In this document: piece after piece, positions 45,021 through 58,267 of the stretch
Layout of the letters: the number at the start of each line of letters is the position of its first letter
How positions within the stretch are numbered: the stretch's first letter is position 1
DNA from: Eucommia ulmoides
Taxonomy: Eukaryota; Streptophyta; Magnoliopsida; Garryales; Eucommiaceae
DNA length: 64,000 bases
Direction of reading: 5' to 3'
Assembly (NCBI GenBank): GCA_016647705.1
Contig: JAENRU010000488.1
Span: 251,501-315,500 of the forward strand
Notes under the pieces: generated by a model
Database searches by the model: none
What the model was told of the DNA's origin: nothing
The model's input: the letters and a program-made list of their open reading frames with translations, nothing else
Position numbers and translations under genes: made by a program

Positions 45021-45705
45021 GGTGGCGTTTGGAGTATTCTCACGTTCCTCAACCCAACTGGAATGGGTTGACTTGAGTTAAGTTGAGAATTCTATTTTTT
45101 ATTAGGAACATAATTGCGTTTGATAATGACGAATTTATTTTGTACGGAAAACAGAATCACATTTGGTAACGATATTATACTAGAATTGATTTCATGAACC
45201 AACCCTAAAATTGATTCAACTAAAATCCCAAAATCAAGAACCAACTCTAGAATTGATTTCATAAAATTCAATCAAACCCTTAAATTAAGAACCAACCCTA
45301 AACCAAAATCAAGAACAAACTCTAATCCAAAATTAAGAATCGAACCCTAAATCGATATGAACAATGAAATCGAAATTGAAAATCGAAATGGAAATTGAAC
45401 CCTACATCAAGTAACGAAATCGATCTGCAACAAATTCAGTAACGAAATCGATATGCAACCCTAAATCAAGTAACAAAATCGAAATTGAAAATCAAAATTG
45501 AAATGGATATCAAACCCTAAATCAAGTAACGAAATCGATTTGCAACAAATCTAGTAACGAAATCGATCTGCAACCCTACATGTCACACCCCACCCCGGCC
45601 ACCCATCACCCTGAGGCTAACGTGACGTCAACATGACATCATCTGCACGCCAAAACAACTAGGAAACGACAAGTGCACACATAAATACACAATCACAAAA
45701 TCAGA

Positions 45706-45753
<48 letters not shown>

Positions 45754-48700
45754 TCTCTAATTGGGGACACACTCGTCCCTACAAAATTATGATAACAGCA
45801 AAGATAAAACAACCATGAACCCCTCATAGATTCACCTCAACTAGCACCTCCCAAAATACTCCCTCACTACCGCATCGCCGGACTTTACATAGTGCCAGTA
45901 GGGGACCGACTCTTAGCTGTTGCACCTGCGAGTGTACTGTCTTTCTAATAAAAATATTTTAGATGGATCAAGTATAAAATATATAAATATCACATATCGA
46001 ACAATAATATAATAATCTCATAATTTAAATATCTCATACCACAAGGAAAACCCTTTATTTTTTTTATTTTTTTTTCTTTATTCCTATCACCACGAAATCA
46101 ACGTGTGTATATATACATATCACATCCCAATTGAGCAGTGAAAATCAACCAGAATATTATAGTTAACCATCTAGTAAAATGAAATCAAAACAATAAATAT
46201 ACCAACATACATAAATATACTAATTCAATATCGAATAATATGTATAACTGTACGCATCTCATTTACCTCATCATACCACACCACACCTCATCACACCACA
46301 CCACATCACGCCCCGGCTAGCCATGTAATCGTTTTAACCTCACGATCATGAGTTGCAACGGTACCGTACCACCCGTAGGATATGCCTTCCTAGCGGGACA
46401 TAACAACGCTCTGCTAGACTATGCCAAGCAGGTGAACAACGCTCCGCTGGACTATGCCAAGCGGGTGAAACATCGCTCTGCTCGACTATGCCAAGCAGGT
46501 GAATATCCAACACCAATCTCCACCTCATCTCAATAACAACAACTCATTTCCACCTCAATAACACAACAACTATGCTCACAATCAACAACATCATCAAATC
46601 AATAACATCGTCATCAAATTACAACTCAATAAATAATCAACGCTCTACCGAAGCAGATAAAATCAATAGCATCATCAAATCAATAACATTGTTAAACTGC
46701 AAATCAATAACATCGACTTCTATCTCCAAAACCGATTTAATTCAATTATCATTTTTTCACCCTTTTTTTAAAACCAACGAAATCCATATAAGTTATAAAT
46801 TCGTCCAGTTTTTAAGTAAACACATTTTTCCATCATATATATATATATGAAAATAGATTTACTAGAAAACAATATACTTACTTCGTTTTTCTCATTGCAA
46901 ACATACTGTCGTCCAAGACCTATTGGGACGCTGGCGCCTGTGAACCTAACAACGATATGCCTAAATTAATATTTTAGGTAAAAATGACCTAATCATGCAA
47001 ATGCAGACCCTACGTTCCGTAATTTCCCGTCCCCACATTTTATTTATAACAATTATTATTTGGTAAATTTCATTCCGTTAATTACTGTATAAAATTTAAT
47101 AATACAACGGTCCCAAATTTATTATTCCTATTACAAAATTTTGATGCTAGAATTTGATTTAATAAACTAAAATAAATTTAACGAAAAACGTTACCTATTC
47201 CGAATCGTTCACGGGCTGCAAGATGGATTTTCGGTTTTTATCAGGGTTGTTTTTGAAATTTTTCTTTTTCTTCCTTTTTCCTTTTTTTTTTTTTTTTTTT
47301 TCCTGTTTTGTTCTGAGTTTCAGCCGACACACACCCACATGCACTCTCTTCTACCCCAACGACCAAACACTGATCACACACATGCACACGATGAACAGAG
47401 CACGACAACCCACCGGCGACGAACCGCCGATCCCTCTCTCTCTTTCTCTTTGCTTTTTCTCTCTTTCTCTTCCTGTGTTGTTTCCTTTCAGCAAGCCAAC
47501 AATGACACACACACCCCACCAGAGGAGCCACACACACCGAAGAACACACACAGAGAACACATCACCGCACACCCACCTGACCGTCGGAACACATACATGC
47601 ACAACACCAATCAGAACGCCCACACACGATCGCACACCCACACACACACTACCTGCAAATCACACACCCATACATGCATCATACATGCATGCTTATACAC
47701 AGCACACACACACCCAATTGACCAGAATAGAGTATTCACACATACACTTACCAACAGTCACCGTCGATAACCCAATTTCGTTGGCTGACCTTGATTTGTC
47801 CTGCTTCAGCTGGCACGAAAATCCCCCACACGCCGGAAAATACGCATTGTCGCCGTTTGCAACCACTGCCGACGATCACCAAGAACGATCCACCGTTCCT
47901 CTCTTTAAATTCCACTACTGCTCCTCTCTCTCTAGCCGAACCGCCAAGCCTTCAACATCGGCGACCAACCCCCATGCACCTCCGACTCCCTCTCCGGCGA
48001 TCGCTCCTTGACCCCAACTCCGGCCCGCTCTCTCTTTCCCTTTCTAGATTTTTCTCTGATTTTTGGATTTGATTTTAGATTTTTCTGATCTCTACATGTA
48101 TGATCATGTATATGTTTGCATGTAAGTAGTGGATCAACTTGTTTTCTATTCAAGCCACATCGCCCACTATTCCTCTCTCTCCGATTCCGGCTTCCGGTTC
48201 AACACTCGACACACACAAACATAGATGTACATATGTATATATAATTAAAAAAATCTTTTATTTAATTGCTCTTTTCTCCCTCAACTTCCTTAAAGTCTTC
48301 TTTTGAGTTCAATTCGCCATTTATAAGTTTCTTAAATTGCAATTTAATCCCTAACAGTTAAATTTTTATAAATTGAATGACAATTTGGATCCTAAGTTTA
48401 GAATAATGTTTTTAAATTTGCAATTTGACCCCTAAATTTTTTAATTTGAATTTTATTTAACACCATTTTACCCCGTATTTTTCCAAATGCTCTAAAATGC
48501 AACTATTAATGACGTACGTGCTATGATTAGGGTCCTACACTACATCAAGTAACGAAATCGAAATCTGTAACCCTAAATCAAGTAACAAAGATGACGATGG
48601 CTTGGATGAAGATGACGATGGTCGGCTTGGTGAACAATCGAAATCACGATGACGGTGAGCTTCGATGAAGACTACGATGGCCAGCTTGGTGAGCAATCGA

Positions 48701-49105
48701 AATCACGACGACGGTGAGCTTCGATGAAGACGGTGATGGTAGGTCGACGGTCATGAACGAACCATGGCGGCGAGTAGAAACGAGTGGAGGCGATGCAAGG
48801 AACACAAGGAATAAGAGATGTGAAACGAAAAAGAAAATGGACGAACTAAAAGGAAAAAGAAAATGAACTTAACCAAAGTGGATCAGTGGACCAACTAACA
48901 TTTTTTTTTATTCCCAGCGTGTCTCTCATTTGGGTTGAGTTTTTTGGGTAAAAAAAAAAACAAATTTTTTTTGTTTCTTATTTTCTTAGGATTTTGAGAA
49001 TCAATTCTTATTTTTTGGGTTGGGTTAGGTTGAGTTTTGTGTTGCCAAACACGTTCCCGAAAATCAATCTCAGAATTTTTAGGTTGAGTTAGAATGAAAA
49101 CACTA
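45021..49105. mobile_element. TIR element copy 1, interrupted by a solo LTR
   Basis: Left end GGTGGCGTTTGGAGTATTCT followed by CCTCAACCCAACTGGAATGG. Right part TTTAGGTTGAGTTAGAATGA and a clipped AACACTA. The interior is built of GAAATCGA-type short repeats and GACGATGG-type repeats. Minus the LTR and its duplicated 5 bp, it is about 1.1 kb. It resembles the next element (49112-50361) throughout. Confidence 0.6.
45581..48539 (+). mobile_element. Solo LTR (2959 bp) inside TIR element copy 1
   Basis: It begins TGTCACACCCCACCCCGGCC and ends GATTAGGGTCCTACA (TG...CA). The target duplication CTACA is at 45576-45580 and 48540-48544. Removing it joins a CCCTA-CATCAAGTAACG phrase that occurs intact near 45402, which confirms the insertion. 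It contains an (AT)n tract (45708-45750), a 33-bp triple repeat with GACTATGCCAAGC (about 46405-46505), and a CA/CT-rich part (47220-48010). It is related to 38761-40395 in the opposite orientation. A 262-codon frame at 47223-48011 is low-complexity Thr/His/Pro and not a convincing gene. Confidence 0.8.
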
Positions 49106-49111
49106 AGGTGG

Positions 49112-50361
49112 CGTTTGGTTAGTGTTCCCACTTTTCTCAACCCAACTGTGATGGGTTGGGTTGAGTTGGGTTGAGAACTATGTTTCCTACTGGGAACAGA
49201 ATTGCATTTGGTAACGACAATTTTTTTTTTGTGCTGAGAACAGAATCGTGTTTGGTAACGATATTATCCTAGAATTATTTCCTCATAAATGTTTTTTTTC
49301 CTTTTTCTTTTTCTTTTTCTTTTTTCTTTTTCTTTTTCTTTGTCTTCGTCATCTTCACCGAAAACCATCCTCCGTTGATCAAAATCCACAAAAATTTCAT
49401 AAACAATCAACGAAATCGAAATCGATTTCGTCAACGAGCAACGAAATCAAAATCGATTTTGTGAATGAAAAACGAACAACGATGAATAATGGCGGAACAA
49501 CGAAAAACGATTGTGAATGAACAATGAACAACAACGAACAAGTGATTACATGAACAACCAAATCGAAATCAAATTTCAGTAACGAAACCCTAAATCGAAT
49601 TTCAGTAACCAAATCGATTTCGTGTTCAAAACCCTAAATCGATTTCAAAAACCAAATCGAAATTAGTGATGAAATCAAAAGCAAAATTGATTTGGATTTC
49701 GAAATCAAAAATCAAAATGAAAATCGAAATCGATTTCAAAATCGACAATCGAAATCGAAAATCGATTTCGTTTCGAAATCGATATCGATTTTGCTTTTCG
49801 ATTTCGAAATCGAAAATGGAAATCGATTTCGATTTCGTGATGACGGCAAGACGAAGATGGCGAAGACGACGGCAAGAGAAGATCAATGTCGACCATCAGA
49901 TTGTGTGCTCAAGAACATATCAACGTCAGTGAGATTCGACCATCAGAATGACGATGATGAACATCAGTGAGCTTCGACATCGAACACATTGAACACAACG
50001 ACGAACAAATCGAAGATGAACTTTGACGACGATGATGGCCGGCTAGGAGTAGAGAGAAGATATCGACGATGCATGGTCGGCGATGGAGTTCAGATGAAGT
50101 AGGCAGAAGACGATCGAACAGCTCATCATTAACAATTAGGAAAATACCAAGTATGTCCTTTAGTTGGGTTGAGTTTTTTGGGCACAAAAAAAAAAAAAAA
50201 AAACAAGTTTTTTTTGTTTCTCATTCCTTTAGCATTTTGAGAATCAATTCCCATTTTTTGGGTTGAGTTTTGTGTTTGCCAAATGCGTTCTCAGAAATCA
50301 ATTCCAGAATTTTTGAGTTGGGTTAGATTGGGTTGGGTTGGAAACACTAACCAAACGGGGT
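49112..50361. mobile_element. TIR element copy 2 with GAAATCGA repeats
   Basis: The left end GGTGGCGTTTGGTTAGTGTT pairs with the right end AACACTAACCAAACGGGGTC. Inside each end lie inverted CTCAACCCAACT / GGTTGGGTTGG blocks. The centre (about 49380-49850) is a dense array of GAAATCGA, AATCGATTT and related octamers, which leaves frames open on both strands by chance. No transposase is seen. It begins where copy 1 is clipped. Confidence 0.65.
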
Positions 50362-50375
50362 CTTCATGACCATAT

Positions 50376-53300
50376 TAGTTTAGTTTTAGCCCGCACAATG
50401 CGCAGGTTTAGACAAAAAATAAAAATAAAATTGTATTAGATTTGTTTATAATAAGACGAAATAATTGTTTACAATTTGATGCTAAGTCAATAGAAATTGT
50501 ATTTTCTTACTCATGATATTTTCATTTAATATTTTTAATAAAATTAATTGAATACCTATGTTTTTTTGTAACAAGATCTGTTTCGAAAAAACATAACAGA
50601 AGTTAGAAACCATAAAATATATATAAAAAAAAAAAAATCACAAAATTATGGAATGGCAAAATTGATTTCTGACCTCGGAACAAAAAAATTACAAAAATAT
50701 CAACATATTACTTGTTTTTCAAATTTTGTAAACTAGTAGACTGTATAAACATAAATTTTAAGAGTTTTTTTTTTTTTTTTTATGAATAGTATATGAACTT
50801 GAAATTTTAGTCAATGTATTCCGTGTTGGTACAATAATTTTATGAATCTAAAATTATAACACTACTTTAAAATAACTGCAATTTTCATATAAAAAATCAT
50901 ATAACTTTTGTGGCGTACAATAACTTTTAACTTTTGAGAGAATTATTAATTTTTCTTAAAAAATCACTGCAAAAAAGTGAATTGGATAAATAGTGAATCG
51001 TAAAATTTGGATTTAAAAGAAAAAAGAAAATCATGTTTAATGTATGGAATGCTCATCAATGACTCCATTTTTTTTTTCAATTATGAAAAAAAAAATACAT
51101 TCATTTAAGATAAGATTAATGATAAGATAGATTATTGGGAAAAATAAAGGAAAGTTCGAATTGATAATAATAACAAAACAAAAATAAATAAATAGAATTA
51201 TTAATTAAGACATAATTTTATTTGAATAAAAAATTAATTTAATTTTTTAAAAAAAAATCTATATTGTGAATTTAATATTTTTTTTTTAAAAAAATGAAAT
51301 TTTTAATTGATTGAAAAAGAAAAAAAGAAAAATAAATAATTATAATTATTAATTAAAAAATAATTTATTTTATTATGCAAATATACAATTGGAATTAGAA
51401 GTAATTTTTTATTCATTTTGAATGTTATTAATTTGAATTAAAAATAGTTTTCTATTAATTTAATGTTATTGATAATGGGTAGAAAAGATCTTCGCCATTA
51501 ATTTAATAAGAGTAAGGAGATTTGAGATATTAATCATATTTCATTCTAAATGCTTGTCTTCCACTTTTAAGTATTATAAAATAAGATTTGTTTTGACACT
51601 TTAAACCCTGAAGTTTGACCAATATGTCACTTTGGTCCTTATAATTTTAATTTGAACACATGACACCCTAAAGTTTCCTAATCATTCTACTCTAGTCCAC
51701 ATCATTAACCTCGTTATGATTTCGGATTGCAAATAGTCACGAGTCGTGCAAATTACTATTTGTACAAGGACACTCTAGTATTTCAATATCTTTGTCCATC
51801 TTAACACAAATATTTACATTAAAATAGGAAAAGATTGAAATGCTAATAAAACTCCTTAAAATTAGTCACACGTGCAGCAAGTGACTATTTCCTAGTCAAA
51901 CTGTAATGGAAATAATATTTTGGACTATAGTAGGATGATTAGGGAATTCCAGAGTGTTAAATGTTCAAATTGAAATAATAGGAGCCTAAGTGAGATAACG
52001 ATGAAACTTCAAGGGTAGAAAGTGTTAAAGCCCTTAAGTTTTGTGTAATTTGTGTTTTCATCCTCTATATTTCCAATTACAACAGCGACTGGCCGGTAAA
52101 CGAAGAGGCAGTGAAGGAAGTACAACGAGAAAACTGGAATTTGTTGATCGGTGGCTGGATTCTGCAACCAATGGTGACAACAAGTGATTGCCCAACGATT
52201 GATAATTGTGTTTAAATTAATTTATTTAATAATTTATAACGTAAGGATAAAATTGTCACTTAATAAAAATAATTGGATTAAAATGTTCAAAAATGTAATT
52301 TTAACAACACAAACCCCCACCTACTTAAAATTAACAATCTCTTGAATTAATGAGTTCAGGCATTCAACTAGAAATACGAATGGTTTCTAAATGCAAGTGT
52401 TCATTTATAATTCTAAAATTATCTTGAATTCCATGCTATTATGACAAAAGTAATCCAACCGTACTTCAATATTCCATGTGTAAATGTCGAGAAATTACTA
52501 GTAAAATAATTACTCTCATAAACCTCTTAAAAGAATCACAATTTTGGATAACTTTGATTTTTATATTTAAATTTTGTTTTTATGTAATATATTTCCTATT
52601 AATTAATTTTTATTACTTTTTAGATCAAGGTTGTTATACCTTTTTTTAGTATTTAAATAGTACGGTGCTAAATGTTTTAAATTTAAAAGTATTACAAGAA
52701 TTAAATACCGTTGATTTATGTAACAAGTTTTTCAATTTTGCAAAATTTGATTTGAGTTTGATAGAAAACCTTAATGTTTGGAGGTTTTGTTATTGTTTTA
52801 ATGGTAAGAATATAATTGATTAAGATGACCGAATAAGGAACTTCAAACAAAGAAAACTCAATTAAGAAATCAACATATATTCGTTAATTACTCAAATTGT
52901 CCCCTAACTTGTGCGCATAAATCTTTACTAAGAAAGAAAAGAATAGAGTGAAAAATCAGGAGGGAATTGAGTTTAGTGGCTCTCTTCTAGGTATTCCTCT
53001 TCTCTCATCTCCTCTTTATCAAAACATTCCCCCTTGCTCTATACAAAGAATCTGCAATTTTGTTTTTATTTTTATTTTAATCAACATCAAATATTAGACA
53101 CATACCTGGTGAACATTGTGTGTCGACTACGGTATTGGGTTCGGATGGGCAAACAATAATGGAGAATGGAAAGATGATGTGCTGCACTTTTGGAGCTAAA
53201 AAAACCAGTACTACAATATTTATGAGAATAATTAGAAAAACAACATTCAAGTATAGAAAAATCGAAAACAATCTATTTAATCTAATATTTTTTGTTCAAG

Positions 53301-55611
53301 TATTTTATTGAACACATACAGAGCCTTGGTTATAAGAAACACATACTAAATTAATGGATTCAAGTATTGGGAAATTAGAAACACAACATTCAAGAATTGA
53401 AAAAAAAAAATACATTTAAATTAATTTTTTTCATTCAAGTATTTCATCGAACGCATACAAAACATTTATTGATTGGAAACACACAGACTAAATTAATATA
53501 TCAAATTCAAGAATAAATCATTTTTCTTCAATTATTATTAAAAAACAATTCAGCAGCTTAGAAAAAACTAAATTAATTTTACAATATGCAACAAAACATG
53601 ATGAAAATCTTACCTGACTCAATCGTGTAGTAATGATTAAACAAAGAACTCTCCTTAAAAAATAACAAAAAGAATGTCAAGAAGCAATTGACTACAAATT
53701 TGATCGGTATATCAATGCCACGAAAGTAAATTTCATTTTAAAGCAATTGTTCAAAACCGATGAAATACTAATTGCACGAGGAAGTGAAAGGGCATCAAAT
53801 ATAGCAATTAGGAAATAAGTGAACCATTAATATAAAAATTATGACAATTAAGAATAGGTGAAGAGATAAGTAAGTGAAGGGCCATCAAAGATAGTAATTA
53901 AGAAATAAGTGAACCATTAATTTAGAAAATGTCACCATTAAATAGAGGAATTAGCAATGATTTTAGCCATCCATTTCATTAGAAGAATAGGAGTAAAGAG
54001 ATGGGCAATACTTAGCTTTCCTTCATTCTAATACAATATCTTCCACTTTTAGGTTTTACTATTAGATATTAGATACTCACAAAATTCATTCTTTTCAATT
54101 TTCTCTCTTTAATTAACATTTTATTTTAATAATAAATAAATAAAAACAATAAATGTTTCTTTTACTAGATTTTTATTTTTATTTTTTTTTTAAAAAAAAA
54201 TCTTGTTTCTTTTTTATATTATTTGTTGTTGATAGAAGTAATGAATTTTTTTTTTCTTTTTATGCAAATAATTTCATACTTACTAGACTTTTTATTTAAA
54301 AAAAGTTTTTTTTTTTAATTATTTTTTATATTCCTTGTTTCTCATATAAGTGTTAATAGAAGTAATGATTTTTTTTTTCTTTTTATGCAAATAATTTCAT
54401 ATACAAAACAAAATAAAAAGTACAAACATAATAAAGAATAAAAAAATAACAATTAAAAAATCCACAAGTTGATTGTTTTTTAATTTGAGTGAAAATATTA
54501 CTAAATAAATTCTCATATGAAAATTTCACCAAACAATTCAAAAAACAATTACTAAATTAAATAGTTTATATATAAATTGTAAGTAAATTTCATAAATAAA
54601 AAATATTTAGTTCTTAGAATAATTTTAGATTTCAAAAAATCAATAGCATTTCTCTTTATATACTCAAAAAATTGTAACAAACCATCATTTGATCCCAAAA
54701 GTAATTAAAAAATAGAATTGAAAATGTATTTCATAAACCAATAATATTTAATTCTTAGAATAATTTTAAATTTAAAAAATTCAGTACCAAGTACTCTTTA
54801 AATACTAAAAAAATGTGTACCAACCAACAATTGATCCGAAAAATAATAAAAGAAAAATTAGAATTGAAAATATATTACATAAACAAAATTTAAATACAAA
54901 AATAAAATTTGTCCAAAATTGTAATTCTTTTAAGAGGTTCATAAAAGTAATTTTTTTATTAGATAGTTTTAACTAAATTTTTAATAGTATAGTAACAAGG
55001 ACAAATAAGTAATTTTATATTTAACATCAAATAAAAAGGGTGTCGAAGATATTTTTCAAATAACGCAGAATATCATTGTAAGTTTTCCAAATGACAAGGG
55101 ACATCACTTAAATTTACCCATATAATTCATGGTTATTTTTATTATAATTAATTATATGTGACTTATCTCTTCCTCACTTTCTCTTTGTCCAACCATTTAA
55201 TAAAAAAAATTCTCTCCGTCTATTAATTACATATTAAATTTCATTTAAGGATTCCAATAATTTTTAATCAAATAATAAAAACTATTAAATAATATTAAAA
55301 AAATATATTATATTATTTTAAAACCATTATTTGAAAAAATAAATAAATAAAAACTTTTGAAAAGCCCCTTTAAAAACTTATTTATTTTTTTCCGAAATTA
55401 AATACGAGTGATGACATTAATAGTTTCTAAGATTGACATTAACAAATTTTTTTTGTTATAACTTGTATTCTAATATTCAAATTTGTTTTTTCTATATTTT
55501 CATAAAATATATGAATTATAAAATTAAATGATCAATTGTACATATGTCTAACATTCAAATAAATATATAATTTTTTTACTAGAACCGCATAATATGTGGG
55601 TCTAAAACTAG
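50376..55611. mobile_element. AT-rich region bounded by Helitron-like 3' hairpins
   Basis: At the left, CCCGCACAATGCGCAGG (50390-50406), read on the minus strand, is a hairpin followed by CTAAAACTAAACTAA then T. At the right, ACCGCATAATATGTGGGT (55584-55601) is a weak hairpin followed by CTAAAACTAG and then T at 55612. A hairpin plus CTRR before T is the Helitron 3' rule. The two ends face outwards in opposite orientation, so they may be two elements. The interior is very AT-rich with no gene that I can see. Confidence 0.35.
51588..52036. mobile_element. Complete FB1 fold-back element
   Basis: TTTTGACACTTTAAACCCTG on the left faces AACTTCAAGGGTAGAAAGTG on the right. The inverted arms are about 180 bp with a short unique centre. 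Outside the duplicated block, it shows that FB1 is a dispersed family. Confidence 0.7.
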
Positions 55612-58267
55612 TTTATTGTAAAAAAACGAAAGAAAATGAATTTTGGCTAATTTTAAGAAAATTTTATTTGCTTGATTTATAATGATCCCATTTTTTTTTT
55701 CATTATTTCTAATTATCTTCTCAGATCAATAGACATCAGTGATGTAATTGGATTAAAATATTTAAAAATTAAGTTATTAATACAAGTGTGTGTGTGTGTG
55801 TGTGTATATATATAATAAATAAAAAGTTGAAAAATAATTAAATCCTCCTTGCAATAGTTCACTTATTATTATTTTTTGCCCATCTTTCCTTTCTTAGGTG
55901 ATTGAATTTCCTTCGCGGTTTGAATTGCCTGACTGATTTCAATGCAAAGAAAGGAGAAGAGGCATCGAGTTGTGCTAGCTTTTGTTAGGTTACGAGAAAG
56001 GTTTGAGGCTGGGGGGCTTTGACCTAGGAATCCTCGATGATGAGATGTCTCTCTCTGTTCTATAGATTTGTATGTTACTATTAAGGGGGATGGAGATAAT
56101 ATACATAAAGTGAATATTCCATCCAAAAATTTCCTCTTAGTTCAAAATGAATAATTTTTTGGCTGTGCAAACCAAAGGGAATGATGATTATGGGTTGTAC
56201 GATGTCTAAACCTAGTCTCTTGTTAGTGCACATGAAAGAGAAAGCCTATAACAGAGACTACTCACACGAGCATGGTGATCAAAACTCTTCCTTCTATGCT
56301 GAACTCTCAATTGATTGGCAGTAAGAAATTCTAATAGATTAAATAGTAATAACAAATGGGTAAAAAAAAAGAAATAATCAACTTAATAAATATGAATGAT
56401 TTTTTTTATTTATTTTTTTCAGAAAATAATTTGCTTCTTCCTTTAAAAAAAATCATTAAAAAAAAAAATCAATTTTTAGTTGCCCAATTGATACCAACTA
56501 TATTAAATCTATCGAATTAAATCAACAATATAATAAATTTATATTTAACAATATAGTTAAAGTTAACTAAAAAAGATAATAATTAAAACATAAATTTATA
56601 GGGACCTAAAAATAAATTACTTTACAAAGAGTAGTAAAAAAAAATTAACAAAAAAAATAATATAATAGAAACCCCATTAATAAGTAGGTATTTTGCCACG
56701 TGTCTTGAATTTTACAGTCCATTATTTACTCAGCGACTCGATAGAATAAACTTTTTAGAAGTTTAATAATTATGTTAAAAAATAAAAAATAACTGCAAGA
56801 CATGAAAGTAACTGTAATTTTGGACATAAAAAAATTACAGTAAATTTCATGTGGTGCAATAATTTTACACTGCTGAAAAAATTATTATAACAAAAAAGTT
56901 AAATTCATAAACTATTAATATTAAATATTTTGTTGGGAAAAAACACTTGTTGGAAAAGGTAGTTACGCACTCTGAACGATATCAGTGTTACTGCCTGTGT
57001 TGGTGTGGAAACACTTATAAGTATTAAAAAAAAATATATTAAATATTTAGCATCCCAAATTGACTCCCAAGAGTCATGTCCCTTGGTGGAGTGTGGAGGT
57101 CACACTATTTTCTCAAGCATAAAAGACAAAATAATTAGTGATTTTGATATATTCTTCCATCCACTAATATTAATTTAATTAACAACTTTTACCACTTTAT
57201 GATGATTATCTATATTTTATTGTCCTTTCCATTAATCGTTATGACAAATTGACAATATAATATCCTTAATATCATGATTAGTAATTTAATTAAGGGGATT
57301 TGGTTAACAATTCACAATTTAAAAATTTTGCCAATGCAATCTATGTATTACAATAATTTTTTCAGAAATTCAAAATTGTTGTACCACATGAAACTCAATA
57401 TCATTTTTTCATATAAAAAATTACAGTAATTTTTATAGTATGCGATGACTTTAAATTTTTGACATAATTATTGAACTTATTTAAAAAATTATTCTACCGA
57501 GTAAATTATAAAATTAGGGTCTTTCTAAAAAAAAAAAAAGAAACTTAATTAAAACCATTTTTATACTCTATTCATAACCCATAACTTTAGCATTATAAAT
57601 GGCCTAAATATCAAATTTTACTATATTGTTCTTTATTTTTTGTGTTTAAATTTTTTAATTTATTTATTGAGGAATTTATTTTTTAATCCCAATTAATTTG
57701 AGTTTTTGTTTTTCTAAAAAAAAGAAATTTAAAATAAAAGACGACAAATTTAATTCAATAACTAAGAAATAAAAAAAAATTAAAATTGATAACTTTAGTT
57801 TAGCCTTTAAAAATAAAAGACTACAAATTCAATTCAATATTTAAAAAATTAAAATTAAAAATTGATAACTTTAGCTTTATGGCCTATGTATTAGTCTTCA
57901 TATTTTCTCTATTTTTCATATTTTTTATTTACTGTCAACTTATATTTGAATTAAATTTTAAAAAAATAGTATTTAGTTAATATTAACTTGATAAATTTAA
58001 CTTAGTTAATATAAATTGAAAGATTAAAAATTTAATCGAATAACCAAGAAATAAAAAAATATATAAATAATTTATTTTATTTTAAGGACAATTTAATTAA
58101 AAAAATAAGGGGTTAATTGGCATTTTCAATTTTAATAATCACCCTTTAAACACTTTTCCTCTTTATAAAATGAAAAAAATAAATAAAATAAATGGTCTTC
58201 ATCGGAGATTCTCTTAAAAAATTGACCACTCACCTATTAAAATTAAAAAATAGACACTAAAATTAAA
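55612..58267. other. AT-rich intergenic stretch
   Basis: No gene seen. It contains a short GT run near 55788, many A or T homopolymers, and a few open frames under 90 codons with no recognisable composition. Confidence 0.5.

Noticed and set aside
47223..48011. 262-codon open frame, one of the longest in the window
   Set aside because: It lies inside a solo LTR and encodes a low-complexity Phe run followed by Thr/His/Pro repeats produced by CACACA and CTCTCT tracts. Overlapping frames are open too. No domain is visible.
49626..49932. Lys/Ile/Arg-rich frames open on both strands
   Set aside because: Explained by the GAAATCGA octamer array, which contains no stop codons in several frames.
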